Source of the DNA: an uncultured Limimonas sp.
GTDB taxonomy: Bacteria; Pseudomonadota; Alphaproteobacteria; Kiloniellales; Rhodovibrionaceae
DNA length: 46,894 nucleotides
Direction of reading: 5' to 3'
NCBI GenBank assembly: GCA_913055855.1
Contig: CAJXKW010000006.1
Span: forward strand, 1 to 46,894
The notes under the pieces are model-generated. The model made no database searches and was not told where the DNA came from. It worked only from the letters and a program-made list of their open reading frames with translations. Shown in pieces: positions 24,756 to 33,451 of the stretch. The number at the start of each line of letters is the position of its first letter. Within the stretch, counting starts at the first letter, position 1. Made by a program: the position numbers and the translations under genes.

Positions 24756-26080
24756 TGCTCTCGGGCTGGGGGCGCTACCCCGTTCTGGACTGTCGGCTGC
24801 ATGCCTGTCCCGTACCCGATGCGGCCGAGGACGCGATCGCGGGGGCGACGTCGCTGATCGCGCGCGGCAACGGTCGGGCCTATGGCGATGCTGCGCTGAA
24901 CCCGACTCACACCCTGTCCATGCTGGGCAGCGATCGTTTCGCCGGCTTCGACCCCGAGACCGGGGTTTTGACCTGCGAAGCCGGCGTCATGCTGTCGGAA
25001 ATCCTGCGCGTTTTCGTCCCGCGCGGCTGGTTTCCCCCCGTGGTGCCGGGGACGAAGCTGGTCACGGTTGGCGGCATGATCGCCGCCGACGTGCACGGCA
25101 AGAACCACCACCGCGACGGCAGCTTCGGCGCCCATGTCACGCAGCTCGAGCTGGCGACGCCGGACGGCGTGGTGACCTGCAGTCCGGATACGAACGCCGA
25201 GCTTTTCGCCGCGACCATCGGCGGCATGGGGCTCACCGGCGTCATCCTGCGCGCGAGCTTTCGGCTGGTGCCGGTCGAGACGGCCTACATGATGAGCGAG
25301 ACGCGGGCGGCCGGGGACCTGGCAACCGCCATGGCGCTGCTCGCCGAGTCCGATGCATGGCCGTACACGGTCGCCTGGATCGACTGCCTCGCGAGCGCGC
25401 CGGCGCGCGGGCGCTCCTTGATCCATCGCGGCCGGCACGCCACGCACGCGGAGCTGCCACGCGGCCGGCGCGAGGCGCCGCGTCCCGTACACGACGGCAA
25501 GGGGGTGCGCGTGCCCTTCGACATGCCGGGCGCGGCGCTGAACGGCCTCACGGTGCGCAGCTTCAACGCGGCGTATTACGCGCGCGGGCGCGCCGCATCG
25601 GGCGGCGGTCCGGAGCTGGTGCACTACGACCCCTTCTTCTTCCCCCTCGACGGCATCCTGGCGTGGAACCGGTTGTATGGCCGGTGGGGTTTCGTCCAGT
25701 ATCAGTGCGTGCTGCCGGACACGGCGAGCGCGGCCGGGCTCGCGGCTCTGCTCGACCGCATCGCCGCCGCCGGGCAGGGGTCGTTCCTGGCGGTGCTCAA
25801 GCGCCTGGGACCGGGCAGCGGTTTCCTGTCCTTTCCCATAGCGGGCTACACCCTGGCGCTGGACTTTCCGGTGCGCGCCGGCACCTTCGCGCTGCTGGAC
25901 GATCTGGATACCATCGTTGCGCAGCACGGTGGGCGTGTGTACCTCGCCAAGGACGCGCGCACGGTGCCACGGCGATTCGCCGCCGGCTATCCCGAGCTGG
26001 ACCGCTTCCGCCGCGTGCGCGCGCAGGCCGGTGCGGCCGGTCGATTCGAATCGCTGCTTTCGCGACGGCTGGAGGTATGA
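24752..26080 (+). CDS. FAD-linked oxidase, DprE1-like (decaprenylphosphoryl-ribose 2-oxidase)
   Basis: A 442-residue vanillyl-alcohol-oxidase-type flavoenzyme. FAD-binding blocks are GNGRAYGDAALN and GGMIAADVHGKNHHRDGSFG, the latter almost identical to the mycobacterial DprE1 FAD-linkage region. The C-terminal GFLSFPIAGYTLALDFPV aligns with the DprE1 active-site strand. As I recall it, mycobacterial DprE1 has a Cys (C387) where this protein has Ala in TLALDFP. It should oxidise the 2-OH of polyprenyl-phosphoryl ribose to a keto intermediate. The start overlaps the GtrA stop (ATGA), and the stop overlaps the reductase start. Overall length is close to DprE1 (461). Confidence 0.88.
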   Translation: MMLSGWGRYPVLDCRLHACPVPDAAEDAIAGATSLIARGNGRAYGDAALNPTHTLSMLGSDRFAGFDPETGVLTCEAGVMLSEILRVFVPRGWFPPVVPGTKLVTVGGMIAADVHGKNHHRDGSFGAHVTQLELATPDGVVTCSPDTNAELFAATIGGMGLTGVILRASFRLVPVETAYMMSETRAAGDLATAMALLAESDAWPYTVAWIDCLASAPARGRSLIHRGRHATHAELPRGRREAPRPVHDGKGVRVPFDMPGAALNGLTVRSFNAAYYARGRAASGGGPELVHYDPFFFPLDGILAWNRLYGRWGFVQYQCVLPDTASAAGLAALLDRIAAAGQGSFLAVLKRLGPGSGFLSFPIAGYTLALDFPVRAGTFALLDDLDTIVAQHGGRVYLAKDARTVPRRFAAGYPELDRFRRVRAQAGAAGRFESLLSRRLEV

Positions 26081-26832
26081 TGGCGGACGAGACGGACGCG
26101 CCGCCCGCCGCGCTGATTCTCGGGGCGACCTCGGACATCGGCCGCGCGGCGGCGCAGCAGCTCGCAGCGGCGGGCTATGCGCTACAACTCGCCGGCCGGC
26201 GTGCGGACGCGGTGCAGCGCGAGCGCGACGATCTCGCGGTACGCACCGGGCAGCCGGTGACCATGCACGTCCTCGACGTCACGGACAGCGCGGCGCATGC
26301 CGCTTTCCTCGAGGGTCTGGATCCACTCCCCGAAGTCGCCGTGTGTGTTGTAGGCACCATGGGCGATCAGGCGGAAAACGAACGCGATCCGGCCAAGGCG
26401 GCGCAAGTGATCGCAGCGACCTATACCGCTCCGGCGCAGCTCCTCGGCGAACTTGCCAATCGGTTCGCGGCGCGCGGGCACGGCACCATCGTGGGCGTCA
26501 GCTCCGTCGCCGGCGACCGGGGGCGCGCCACCAACTACGTCTACGGCTCGGCCAAGGCCGGGTTCACCGCGTTTCTGTCCGGGCTGCGCAACCGCTTCGC
26601 CGGGACGGGCGTCCACGTCGCGACGATCAAACCGGGTTTCGTGCGCACGCGCATGACCGAGGGGCTGAAGCTGCCAGGGCTTCTGACCGCCAGCCCGGAC
26701 CGCGTGGGCCGGTCGATTCACGAGGCCGTGGCGAAGCGCCGCGATGTCGTCTACGTGCTGCCCGTCTGGCGCCTGGTCATGCTGATCATCCGCGCCATAC
26801 CCGAGCCAGTATTCAAGCGGCTGCGGCTGTGA
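26077..26832 (+). CDS. Short-chain dehydrogenase, DprE2-like (keto-ribose reductase)
   Basis: A 251-residue NAD(P)H-dependent SDR. It has the cofactor motif LGATSDIGRAAA near the N-terminus (the GATSxIG form typical of DprE2), the catalytic Ser in VGVSSVAGDRGR, and the Tyr-x-x-x-Lys in NYVYGSAKAGF. The C-terminal hydrophobic stretch VWRLVMLIIRAIP also fits DprE2. It should reduce the 2-keto sugar to the arabino form, completing epimerisation started by the upstream oxidase. A strong GGAGG lies just before; ATG 26077 and 26080 are both possible starts. Its end and the sulfotransferase stop are 7 bases apart, tail to tail. Confidence 0.88.
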   Translation: MMADETDAPPAALILGATSDIGRAAAQQLAAAGYALQLAGRRADAVQRERDDLAVRTGQPVTMHVLDVTDSAAHAAFLEGLDPLPEVAVCVVGTMGDQAENERDPAKAAQVIAATYTAPAQLLGELANRFAARGHGTIVGVSSVAGDRGRATNYVYGSAKAGFTAFLSGLRNRFAGTGVHVATIKPGFVRTRMTEGLKLPGLLTASPDRVGRSIHEAVAKRRDVVYVLPVWRLVMLIIRAIPEPVFKRLRL

Positions 26833-26839
26833 CGCGGAC

Positions 26840-27550
26840 CTAGAACGCCGTCCGGACCACGTTGCCGAAGGCCTCGAACAGGTCGGGGTGCTTTCGGAAG
26901 ATGGCGTGGGCTTCCCGATTGGTGCCGCGGCCGCCGGCCTTGCTGGCGTCGATGGCGGCGAGGTCGTAGTTCGGCGTTTGGCCCTGGATGACCCGGTCGC
27001 TGTAGGGAAGCTCGAGCCAGTCGAGGCAGCGGCGCATCGTGGTCTCGGGCTCGGTCACCAGGTTATCGTAATAAACCACACGAATCAGCGAGGGTGTCTC
27101 GGCTTGCACTGTGGCGATGACCTCCAGCGCGCGCGCCCAGCGGTATTCGGCCACGCTGCGCGGGTTTTTGCCGCGCCGGCGGATGGATTCCACGTTTTCC
27201 TGGGGATCGCGCACAATCGCCAGGATCCGGCTGTTCGGCGAGGTCTGGAAGTCGCGGATGGCGTAAATGCTCTGGAGCTTGAACCGCGGCCAGTTGAGGC
27301 CGAGGTTCTGCACGCCGTAGCGCGCCAGCCGGTGGCGGTAGCGGCGAAGGCGGGAGGAGAGAGCGTGCGTGTGCTCAATCTGATTGGGCGCGACCAGCTT
27401 AACGCCGCGGATCGGCTTACCCACGATATGAGTCCAGCCTTCACCCGTGTCCTCATGGGCCATGGCGATGTCCGGATGCGCACCCAGCATGCCGGCGAGG
27501 AGACTGGTGCCGGAGCGCGGCGCGCCGAAAACGAGAAGATTCGTCGTCAT
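26840..27550 (-). CDS. Sulfotransferase family protein
   Basis: A 236-residue PAPS-dependent sulfotransferase fold. The phosphosulfate-binding loop is at the very start (FGAPRSGTSLLAGMLGAHPDI, residues 8-28), and the 3'-phosphate-binding block is IVRDPQENVESIRRR. It probably transfers sulfate to a carbohydrate, as expected beside a polysaccharide flippase and sugar-donor genes. ATG 27550 was chosen since the P-loop normally lies within the first 15 residues; the longer frame to 27688 adds 46 residues unlike the family and would overlap the upstream gene. No signal peptide is seen, so it acts in the cytoplasm. Confidence 0.85.
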   Translation of the reverse strand: MTTNLLVFGAPRSGTSLLAGMLGAHPDIAMAHEDTGEGWTHIVGKPIRGVKLVAPNQIEHTHALSSRLRRYRHRLARYGVQNLGLNWPRFKLQSIYAIRDFQTSPNSRILAIVRDPQENVESIRRRGKNPRSVAEYRWARALEVIATVQAETPSLIRVVYYDNLVTEPETTMRRCLDWLELPYSDRVIQGQTPNYDLAAIDASKAGGRGTNREAHAIFRKHPDLFEAFGNVVRTAF

Positions 27551-27654
27551 GGAATTTGATCCCTGGTGTCGAGCCCGAAAGTACCGCGTATATCGCTCAG
27601 TAGACGAATCCGACCGAAGCCTATCGCCTTCCCTGGACCAGCAAGCGTCGGATA

Positions 27655-28725
27655 TCAAGCAACGGCCAACCTGCGCAGTTGCTGCCACTCAGCAACGTCG
27701 TGGATTTGGATGGATGAATCGATTTCAATCAAAACGTGGTCGTCTACACGCCCTCCGATCTCCTGGAAAAAGGCATCATACATCTGCAGCACGCGCTCGG
27801 GATCCGCGTAGCCTTTCATTTTGGCCGATCCCCGTGTTCGGCGAGGGAGCGGCGTGCGCCGCCGATCGCGTTGCCGTGCCTGTTCGCGCAGCCGATCCGG
27901 CGGTGTCCAGAGGGTGATTGCGCTTGTCCGTGAGGCGGTTTCAAGGACCTCGAGCACAGGATCGGCGCTGTTTCGAGACCAGTATTTCCGGGCCGGACGC
28001 GAGAAGTCGTACTGCAGCAAAAGCCGGTCCAGTTCGGGCACGGACACCTCGTGCAGGTGTTTGGCGTACGCAACAGGCGCCCAATGAAGGCCCGGCGTGA
28101 TACCCAGGTGATCGGCGACGCTCTGGACCCCGGCCGCGTAGCGGGCACGGCTTTCGGAGTTGGCGCGTGCGCGCAGGACAAATTTGTTCATGAATGAGGA
28201 TTTGCCGGCCGCGGAGGGGCCGGCGACCAGAACGAGGTGCCCGATCCGCCGCTTTACGACGATCACATGATCCGGCCCGGTGGCATCCCACCCGCCCGGC
28301 AGGATTTGGGCGACGCGCCCGCTGCCGTGGTCGTGAAGGGCGTTGCGAAGGGCCCCGAGTCGTTCGCGTGTGCGCGTCGATCCCGCTGTCAGGATCAACC
28401 GGTATGCCGCATGCCTGAGCACATGCAGGATCTGGTCGAGCGCGCGTCCGGGGTCCGCGTCGAGGCTTTCTGTGGCAAGGATGACGTCGGCCCCGTTGCT
28501 TCGGGCGTGCAAACGCCATGACAGGACCGTCGCGAGCGGGAACGGGCCCTCAGCGGTATCGAGGTCCGGCAAATTTGGCCCTTGGGCGGCAAATCCCGGT
28601 GCACCGACCAGGATGGCGCGAGCCGCGGTATGACCGTGATCCGCCCCCCGCCGATGGCGCATGTCGCGATACACTTCGCGGAGGTTGCGCGCACGGCTCC
28701 GAAGGATTTTTTCGACCCGCTTCAC
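27655..28725 (-). CDS. Two-domain P-loop protein of unknown function
   Basis: A 356-residue protein I do not recognise. Residues 1-155 form a mixed alpha/beta region (GAPGFAAQGPNLPDLDTAEGPFPLA, then GADVILATESLD). Residues about 160-356 form a kinase-like P-loop domain with Walker A GPSAAGKSSF (about 167-176), an Arg-rich basic stretch (RQRDRRRTPLPRRTRG, perhaps a lid), and a C-terminal IEIDSSIQ. It could be a sugar or APS-type kinase or a GTPase-like regulator. It is on the same strand as, and just upstream of, the sulfotransferase, and divergent from a polysaccharide flippase. A clear sigma70-type promoter precedes it. Base composition here is somewhat lower in GC than the flanks, suggesting an acquired glycan module. 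Confidence 0.75.
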   Translation of the reverse strand: MKRVEKILRSRARNLREVYRDMRHRRGADHGHTAARAILVGAPGFAAQGPNLPDLDTAEGPFPLATVLSWRLHARSNGADVILATESLDADPGRALDQILHVLRHAAYRLILTAGSTRTRERLGALRNALHDHGSGRVAQILPGGWDATGPDHVIVVKRRIGHLVLVAGPSAAGKSSFMNKFVLRARANSESRARYAAGVQSVADHLGITPGLHWAPVAYAKHLHEVSVPELDRLLLQYDFSRPARKYWSRNSADPVLEVLETASRTSAITLWTPPDRLREQARQRDRRRTPLPRRTRGSAKMKGYADPERVLQMYDAFFQEIGGRVDDHVLIEIDSSIQIHDVAEWQQLRRLAVA

Positions 28726-28763
28726 ACGCTGCCTCTGTGAAATTGTGCCATCATACCTCGCCG

Positions 28764-28792
28764 AATATAACGGTCTTGTAACGAATTGTCAG
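28764..28792 (-). promoter_or_regulatory. Sigma70-type promoter for the P-loop/sulfotransferase genes
   Basis: On the minus strand, CTGACA (28792-28787) and TATATT (28769-28764) are 17 bases apart, each one mismatch from consensus. The site is about 40 bases upstream of the P-loop protein start, within an AT-rich divergent region. Confidence 0.6.
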
Positions 28793-28886
28793 CTTACCCG
28801 TTGTTCTTATTCAAACGTTTTGATCCGCTGGTGTCGGGTGTTCTTGACACGTGCGGCCACGTGAAACTCTCCTGCACACGCAACGC

Positions 28887-30308
28887 ATGATCCCCGGCCG
28901 TGTCGTGACCGTGTCTCCGCCCGAAACCGCAGCGTCGATTCCGCAACGCATCCGCCGAGCCTGGTTGCGCAAGGGGTGGCTCAAGCCTTTTCGCAACGCG
29001 GGGGTCCTTGCGCTGGGTGGCGGTGCGCAGGGCCTGATCCAGTTGGCCGCAATCGCACTCGCGACGCAGGCCCTTGGTGCCGCGGGCTTTGGCACCTTGG
29101 TGCTGCTGGATTCCGCGCGGCGTTTCGTCGGCGGCGTGATTCGCCTGCGCAGCAAGGACGTGATCATGCGTTTCGGCGCACGTGCGCTGCAGGAGGCGGC
29201 GGCGCCCGGTGCTTTTAATCGCGTGCTTTCCTTTGCCGTATGGCTTGACGTTCTCAGCGCGTTGGCCGCGGCTTCAGCCATCGTTCTGGCGATGGGTACG
29301 GTCGTGGCCTGGCTCAACATGCCCCCGGGCCTTGCCGATGAGGCGCGGATCTACGGGACCTGCGTGGTGTTCGTGGCGCTGAGTTCGAGCGCCGAGGCGC
29401 TGTTACGTCTGTTCGAGCGCTTCGACCTGGTGGCGGCGCGCAACGTGATTGCGCCAAGCATCCAGGTGATCGGCGGTGCGCTGGCTTTGGTTGTCGGCGG
29501 TGGCCTGACCTTCTTTCTCGCGGTCTGGTTCACCGCCTACGCGATTGCGCGCCTTGTCCTTATCGGCATGGCCCTTTGGGAACTGCGGCGACGCCGCCGA
29601 CTTCACGGCTTGTCGCTTCATCCATCGTATCTGGGGGGGCCCGAAGCCGGCGCGTGGCGCTTTGCAGTGGCGACCAACACCATGAACATCCTGGGAAAAG
29701 TGCGCGAGCACGGCACGACGTTCATCGTTGGTGCGCTGCTCGATCCCGCGGCCGTCGGTCTCGTGCACATCGCCCAGCGGCTGGGCAAAATGCCGCGTAA
29801 ACCGGTGAGCAAAATCCTGACACCGGCGTTTTTTCCCGAAATCGCGCACCAAACCGCTTCGGGCAAGCATCGTAAGCGCCACAAGACGGTTTGGCGATCG
29901 ACGCTGGTCGTGGGCGCCTTCGGTGCGCTGCTGTTCACGCTGCTTGCCGTGTTCGGCAAGACCCTGCTGGCCGTTCTCTTCGGGCCGGCGTTCACCGAGG
30001 CCTATCCGGTCATGCTGCTTTTTGCCGCGGGCAGTGTCGTGGGGACCCTCACGTTCGCCGTTCGGCCTGTCCTGCTCAGTGCGGGCCGTGTTCGCATCCT
30101 GCTTGCAACCGGCATTTCCATGGCGATCCTCCGGGTCGGGCTGCTGTTTGTGCTGATTCCGTCCTTCGGCTTGAGCGGCGCGGCCCTGGCGGAACTCATC
30201 GCCGCGGTGATGGTAACGCTTGTCGTTGTTCCCGCGGCGCGCCAGGAACTCCGTCGTCCGCGCGATGCCGTGCCGGTTGCGACATCATCAGACACGCATT
30301 CAGTTTGA
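28887..30308 (+). CDS. Polysaccharide/lipid-linked oligosaccharide flippase (Wzx-like)
   Basis: A 473-residue membrane protein with about 12 hydrophobic segments and the layout of the MOP-exporter polysaccharide family. It begins FRNAGVLALGGGAQGLIQLAAIALATQALG, with the conserved GFGTLVLLDSARRF after the first pair of helices. It should flip an undecaprenyl-linked glycan unit for export or capsule/LPS assembly. The ATG at 28887 was taken; a GTG at 28851 is also in frame, and neither has a good ribosome site. Downstream, 55 bases separate it from the convergent MFS gene. The glycosyltransferases it would serve are not in the window. Confidence 0.85.
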   Translation: MIPGRVVTVSPPETAASIPQRIRRAWLRKGWLKPFRNAGVLALGGGAQGLIQLAAIALATQALGAAGFGTLVLLDSARRFVGGVIRLRSKDVIMRFGARALQEAAAPGAFNRVLSFAVWLDVLSALAAASAIVLAMGTVVAWLNMPPGLADEARIYGTCVVFVALSSSAEALLRLFERFDLVAARNVIAPSIQVIGGALALVVGGGLTFFLAVWFTAYAIARLVLIGMALWELRRRRRLHGLSLHPSYLGGPEAGAWRFAVATNTMNILGKVREHGTTFIVGALLDPAAVGLVHIAQRLGKMPRKPVSKILTPAFFPEIAHQTASGKHRKRHKTVWRSTLVVGAFGALLFTLLAVFGKTLLAVLFGPAFTEAYPVMLLFAAGSVVGTLTFAVRPVLLSAGRVRILLATGISMAILRVGLLFVLIPSFGLSGAALAELIAAVMVTLVVVPAARQELRRPRDAVPVATSSDTHSV

Positions 30309-30363
30309 AGCATCGCCCGCCGCAGACGTTGCCCGCGTAAAGCAGGACGGCGCACAAGCGCCG

Positions 30364-31530
30364 TCAGTCCGTCGTCACCGTGACGTCGGTAGGCGACCGA
30401 AGCCGCATCAGGGGCGCAAGCAACAGCAGGGCGCCGAGCGACATGGCACCCATGGCGAGAAATGCGCGGCCACCCACGGCGTCGTACAGCGCGCCCGCCG
30501 CCAGCATCGCCAGGCCCATGCCCACGCCGCCCGAGGCAGCGGAATAGGTGCCCTGCGCCGTCGCCTGAAGCCCGTGCGGTGCCCGGGCGGTGATGAAATG
30601 CATCGCGCCCAGGTGGGCGGCGGCAAAGGTTGCGGCGTGGAGGAGCTGGATCGCGGCGAGGGCGGGCAGCGCCGTGGTCGCCGCAAGCGTGGACCAGCGG
30701 ATCAGGCCGCCCAGAGCGGCCACGCCGAGCAGCCCGACGGGGCCGAGGCGTTGGACGAAGTGGCCGCCCACGGCGAACAGCGCGATTTCCGCGATCACAC
30801 CTTCGGCCCAGAGCCAGCCGACCGTCGCCGCCGTGTGTCCGCTGGCCGTCCAGTGAACGGCGGAGAATGCGTAGTACACGGCGTGGCTGCCCTGGAGCAA
30901 AGCGCCCACGATGAGGAAGAGGGCGAAACGCCGGTCGCGCAGCAGGGCGGTCACGCCGCGGTGGTCCGGTCGTGTGCCGTCCGGCGCCGGGGCAGGTAGC
31001 CGCGCGGCGACGACAATGAGGGCGGCGAAGGTGGCGGCGAGGAGCCATGGGATGATCTGCGCGCCGGTCCGATCGAGAAGCTCGCCCACGCCCAGCGTTG
31101 CCGCCAGGAACGCCGCGGAACCCCAGAGGCGCACCCGGCCGTAGGCGATGCCGGTCTGCGCCGCCACGCGCAAGGTGCGGCTGTCGCCGATGGGGATGAG
31201 CGCCTGGAAGGTGGCGAAGACGACGAGATACGCGGCGAGTAGCGGGCCCATGCCGCTCAGGGCGGGGAAGGTCAGGGTGCCCAGGAGAGCCACGGCGGCG
31301 AGACCCACAAGCACCCGCCGCGGCCTTTTGCTGCGGTCGGCCAGTCGGCCGAAGACGGGATTCATCGCCGCCTTCGTCCAGGTACCCAGGGCGAGGATGG
31401 TACCGATCGCCGCCCCATCGAGACCCTTGGAACTCAGGTAGACGGGCCAGAACGGCAGGAAAACGCCGAGCGCAAAGAACAGCGCGGCGAAAAATGCGGC
31501 GAACGGAAGCGCGTCGCGCCGGCCGGCCAC
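30364..31530 (-). CDS. MFS transporter (HcaT/NHS-like)
   Basis: A 388-residue permease with 12 predicted membrane helices and the start typical of the 3-phenylpropionate/nucleoside symporter branch (FFALGVFLPFWPVYLSSKGLDGAAIGTILALGTWTKAAMNPVFGRLADRS). The conserved RLWGSAAFLAATLGVG and RAPHGLQATAQGTYSAASGGVG also fit. Substrate unknown; phenylpropionate is only the name of the best-known relative. The gene upstream on the same strand (RAM-domain protein) begins 265 bases from its start and ends 22 bases from it. Confidence 0.88.
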   Translation of the reverse strand: MAGRRDALPFAAFFAALFFALGVFLPFWPVYLSSKGLDGAAIGTILALGTWTKAAMNPVFGRLADRSKRPRRVLVGLAAVALLGTLTFPALSGMGPLLAAYLVVFATFQALIPIGDSRTLRVAAQTGIAYGRVRLWGSAAFLAATLGVGELLDRTGAQIIPWLLAATFAALIVVAARLPAPAPDGTRPDHRGVTALLRDRRFALFLIVGALLQGSHAVYYAFSAVHWTASGHTAATVGWLWAEGVIAEIALFAVGGHFVQRLGPVGLLGVAALGGLIRWSTLAATTALPALAAIQLLHAATFAAAHLGAMHFITARAPHGLQATAQGTYSAASGGVGMGLAMLAAGALYDAVGGRAFLAMGAMSLGALLLLAPLMRLRSPTDVTVTTD

Positions 31531-31552
31531 TGCGGTTGCGGTGGGCCGGCGC

Positions 31553-31795
31553 TCAGCCGAAGGCCTTAAAGCCGATCAGCGTGAAGGTGTCGGCCACACC
31601 TTCCGTTCGTTGTATCTGATCGGTCACGAAATGCCCGATGTCCCGGGAATCCGGGAGGTAGCATTTGACCAAAAGGTCGTATTGCCCGGAGGTCGAATGC
31701 ACCTCCGAGACCTCCTCGAAGCGCTGGACCAGATTGTCGGCAACGTCATAGGCCTCGCCGAGCCGGCATTTGATCATCACGAAGATGGTCTGCAT
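31553..31795 (-). CDS. Stand-alone Lrp/AsnC ligand-binding (RAM) domain protein
   Basis: An 80-residue protein consisting only of the RAM domain of Lrp/AsnC regulators, without the DNA-binding helix-turn-helix: MIKCRLGEAYDVADNLV, SEVHSTSGQYDLLVKCYLPD and TEGVADTFTLIGFKAF. Such proteins form dimers or larger rings that bind amino acids or small ligands and are thought to modulate full-length Lrp partners or enzymes. It is 36 bases downstream of the DEAD-box gene on the same strand and may be co-transcribed with it. Confidence 0.88.
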   Translation of the reverse strand: MQTIFVMIKCRLGEAYDVADNLVQRFEEVSEVHSTSGQYDLLVKCYLPDSRDIGHFVTDQIQRTEGVADTFTLIGFKAFG

Positions 31796-31831
31796 GGCGC
31801 GCTTCCCCGATTCCCCGCCGACTCCCAGCGC

Positions 31832-33370
31832 CTACGCCGCCGCGGATGCACGCACCGGGCGCAGGATGAATGCCGGCGTGTGGTCGCCGAAGGGCTTGGA
31901 CCGCCGGCCGTTGGGCACCTGCTGCTTTTCCGGCGCATTCGATGTCTCGGGTGCCGAGCTGCTGCCGTTGGGCTTGGTCGCGGCCTTGCGCCCGGGGCCA
32001 CTGTCACGCTTGGCCGGAGCGTTGCCTGCCTTGGCCGTGCTGCGCGCGGCTTTTTCACCGGCCGGGGCGGCCGCGGGCTTGTCCTCCGGGGCGTTGGTAT
32101 TGGCCGCGGCTGCGGGGGCTTCGCCGCCGGAAGCGCGGCCCGTCGCGGTCTTCTTGCGCTTGCCGCCGCGCCGGCGCTTGGTCTTTGCCTCGCTCTCGGC
32201 CGTCTTCGTCTTGCCGTCGGACTCCTCGACCTCCTCGCGCGAGAGGATGCGCACGTTGTCCAGGTCGATCTGCGGAATATCGCCCTTCAGCGTGCTCTCG
32301 ATGTTGGCAAGCGCCTTGTGATCGGCGGGCGTGGCGATGGTCACCGCACGTCCCTCGCGGCCCGCACGACCCGTCCGGCCGATACGGTGGACGTAATCGT
32401 CGGGGCTGTGCGGGACATCGTAATTGAACACGTGACTCACGGCCGGGATGTCCAGTCCGCGTGCGGCGACGTCGGAGCAGATTAGCAGGTTGAACTCGCC
32501 GCTCTTGAATTTCTGCAGCGTCGCCATCCGGTCCGGCTGCGCCATATCGCCGTGCAGTTCGCCGGCGGCGTATTCCAGCTTGCGCAGGGCGTTGGCCAGC
32601 GCGCTCACGTCGCGTTTGCGGTTGCAGAAGATGAGCGCGCTGGCCACGTCTTCGGTGGCCAGCAGGCGCTGCAGCGCCTTGCGCTTGTCCTGGCCGGGGC
32701 AGCGGACGAGCCCCTGGGTGACCGTGTCCGCGGCGGAATCCGGCGGGGAGACGGAAATTTCCTTGGGATTGAGGAGGAAGCGCTCGGCAAGCTTGCGCAC
32801 TTCCTTGGGCATCGTCGCGGAAAAGAACAAGGTCTGCCGGATCGGCGGCAGGAGCGAGACGATGCGCTCGACGTCGGGGATGAAGCCCATGTCGAGCATC
32901 CGATCCGCTTCGTCGATCACGAGGATTTTCACATCGGCGAGCAGGATCTTGCCGCGCTCGAAGAGATCCAGCATCCGCCCCGGCGTCGCGATAAGGACGT
33001 CGGCGCCCCGGTTGAGCTTTTGTTCCTGCTCGGCCATGGACGTGCCGCCGATCAGCAGGGCCTTCGTCAACTTGTGATATTTGCCGTACTGATCGAAGGA
33101 TTCGGCCACTTGATGGGCTAGCTCGCGGGTCGGGGCGAGGATCACCGAGCGCGGCATGCGCGCCTTGGTGCGCCCTTCCGCGAGAATATCGATCATGGGC
33201 AGGGTGAAGGAGGCCGTCTTGCCGGTGCCCGTCTGCGCCGACCCCAATATGTCCCGGCCCATGAGGACATAAGGGATGGCCTTTTCCTGGATCGAGGTGG
33301 GTTGGGTATAGCCGGCTTCCTCGACGGCTTGCAGAACTTCGCGGCTCAGACCGAGATCGCTAAATGTCAT
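31832..33370 (-). CDS. DEAD-box RNA helicase (RhlE-like)
   Basis: A 512-residue ATP-dependent RNA helicase with the full set: Q motif (GYTQPTSIQEKAIP), AQTGTGKT, PTRELAHQV, VIDEADRMLDMGF, FSATM, and the second-domain ATDVAARG-like SDVAARGLDIP and HRIGRTGRAGREG. From about residue 375 to the end is a low-complexity tail rich in Lys, Ala, Pro and Glu (KTKRRRGGKRKKTATGRA and similar), likely an RNA-binding and solubility tail. Roles in ribosome assembly or RNA turnover in the cold are typical. The ATG 33370 is used (the codon before it is TTG). A sigma70-like promoter lies 82-109 bases upstream. Confidence 0.95.
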   Translation of the reverse strand: MTFSDLGLSREVLQAVEEAGYTQPTSIQEKAIPYVLMGRDILGSAQTGTGKTASFTLPMIDILAEGRTKARMPRSVILAPTRELAHQVAESFDQYGKYHKLTKALLIGGTSMAEQEQKLNRGADVLIATPGRMLDLFERGKILLADVKILVIDEADRMLDMGFIPDVERIVSLLPPIRQTLFFSATMPKEVRKLAERFLLNPKEISVSPPDSAADTVTQGLVRCPGQDKRKALQRLLATEDVASALIFCNRKRDVSALANALRKLEYAAGELHGDMAQPDRMATLQKFKSGEFNLLICSDVAARGLDIPAVSHVFNYDVPHSPDDYVHRIGRTGRAGREGRAVTIATPADHKALANIESTLKGDIPQIDLDNVRILSREEVEESDGKTKTAESEAKTKRRRGGKRKKTATGRASGGEAPAAAANTNAPEDKPAAAPAGEKAARSTAKAGNAPAKRDSGPGRKAATKPNGSSSAPETSNAPEKQQVPNGRRSKPFGDHTPAFILRPVRASAAA

Positions 33371-33451
33371 CAACAGCTTTGGTGTGGTGAACGTTCTTGG
33401 GTGCGGTGGCGGGGTTATCCATCCGCAGCGCTGTGCTTCATGTAATGCGCG

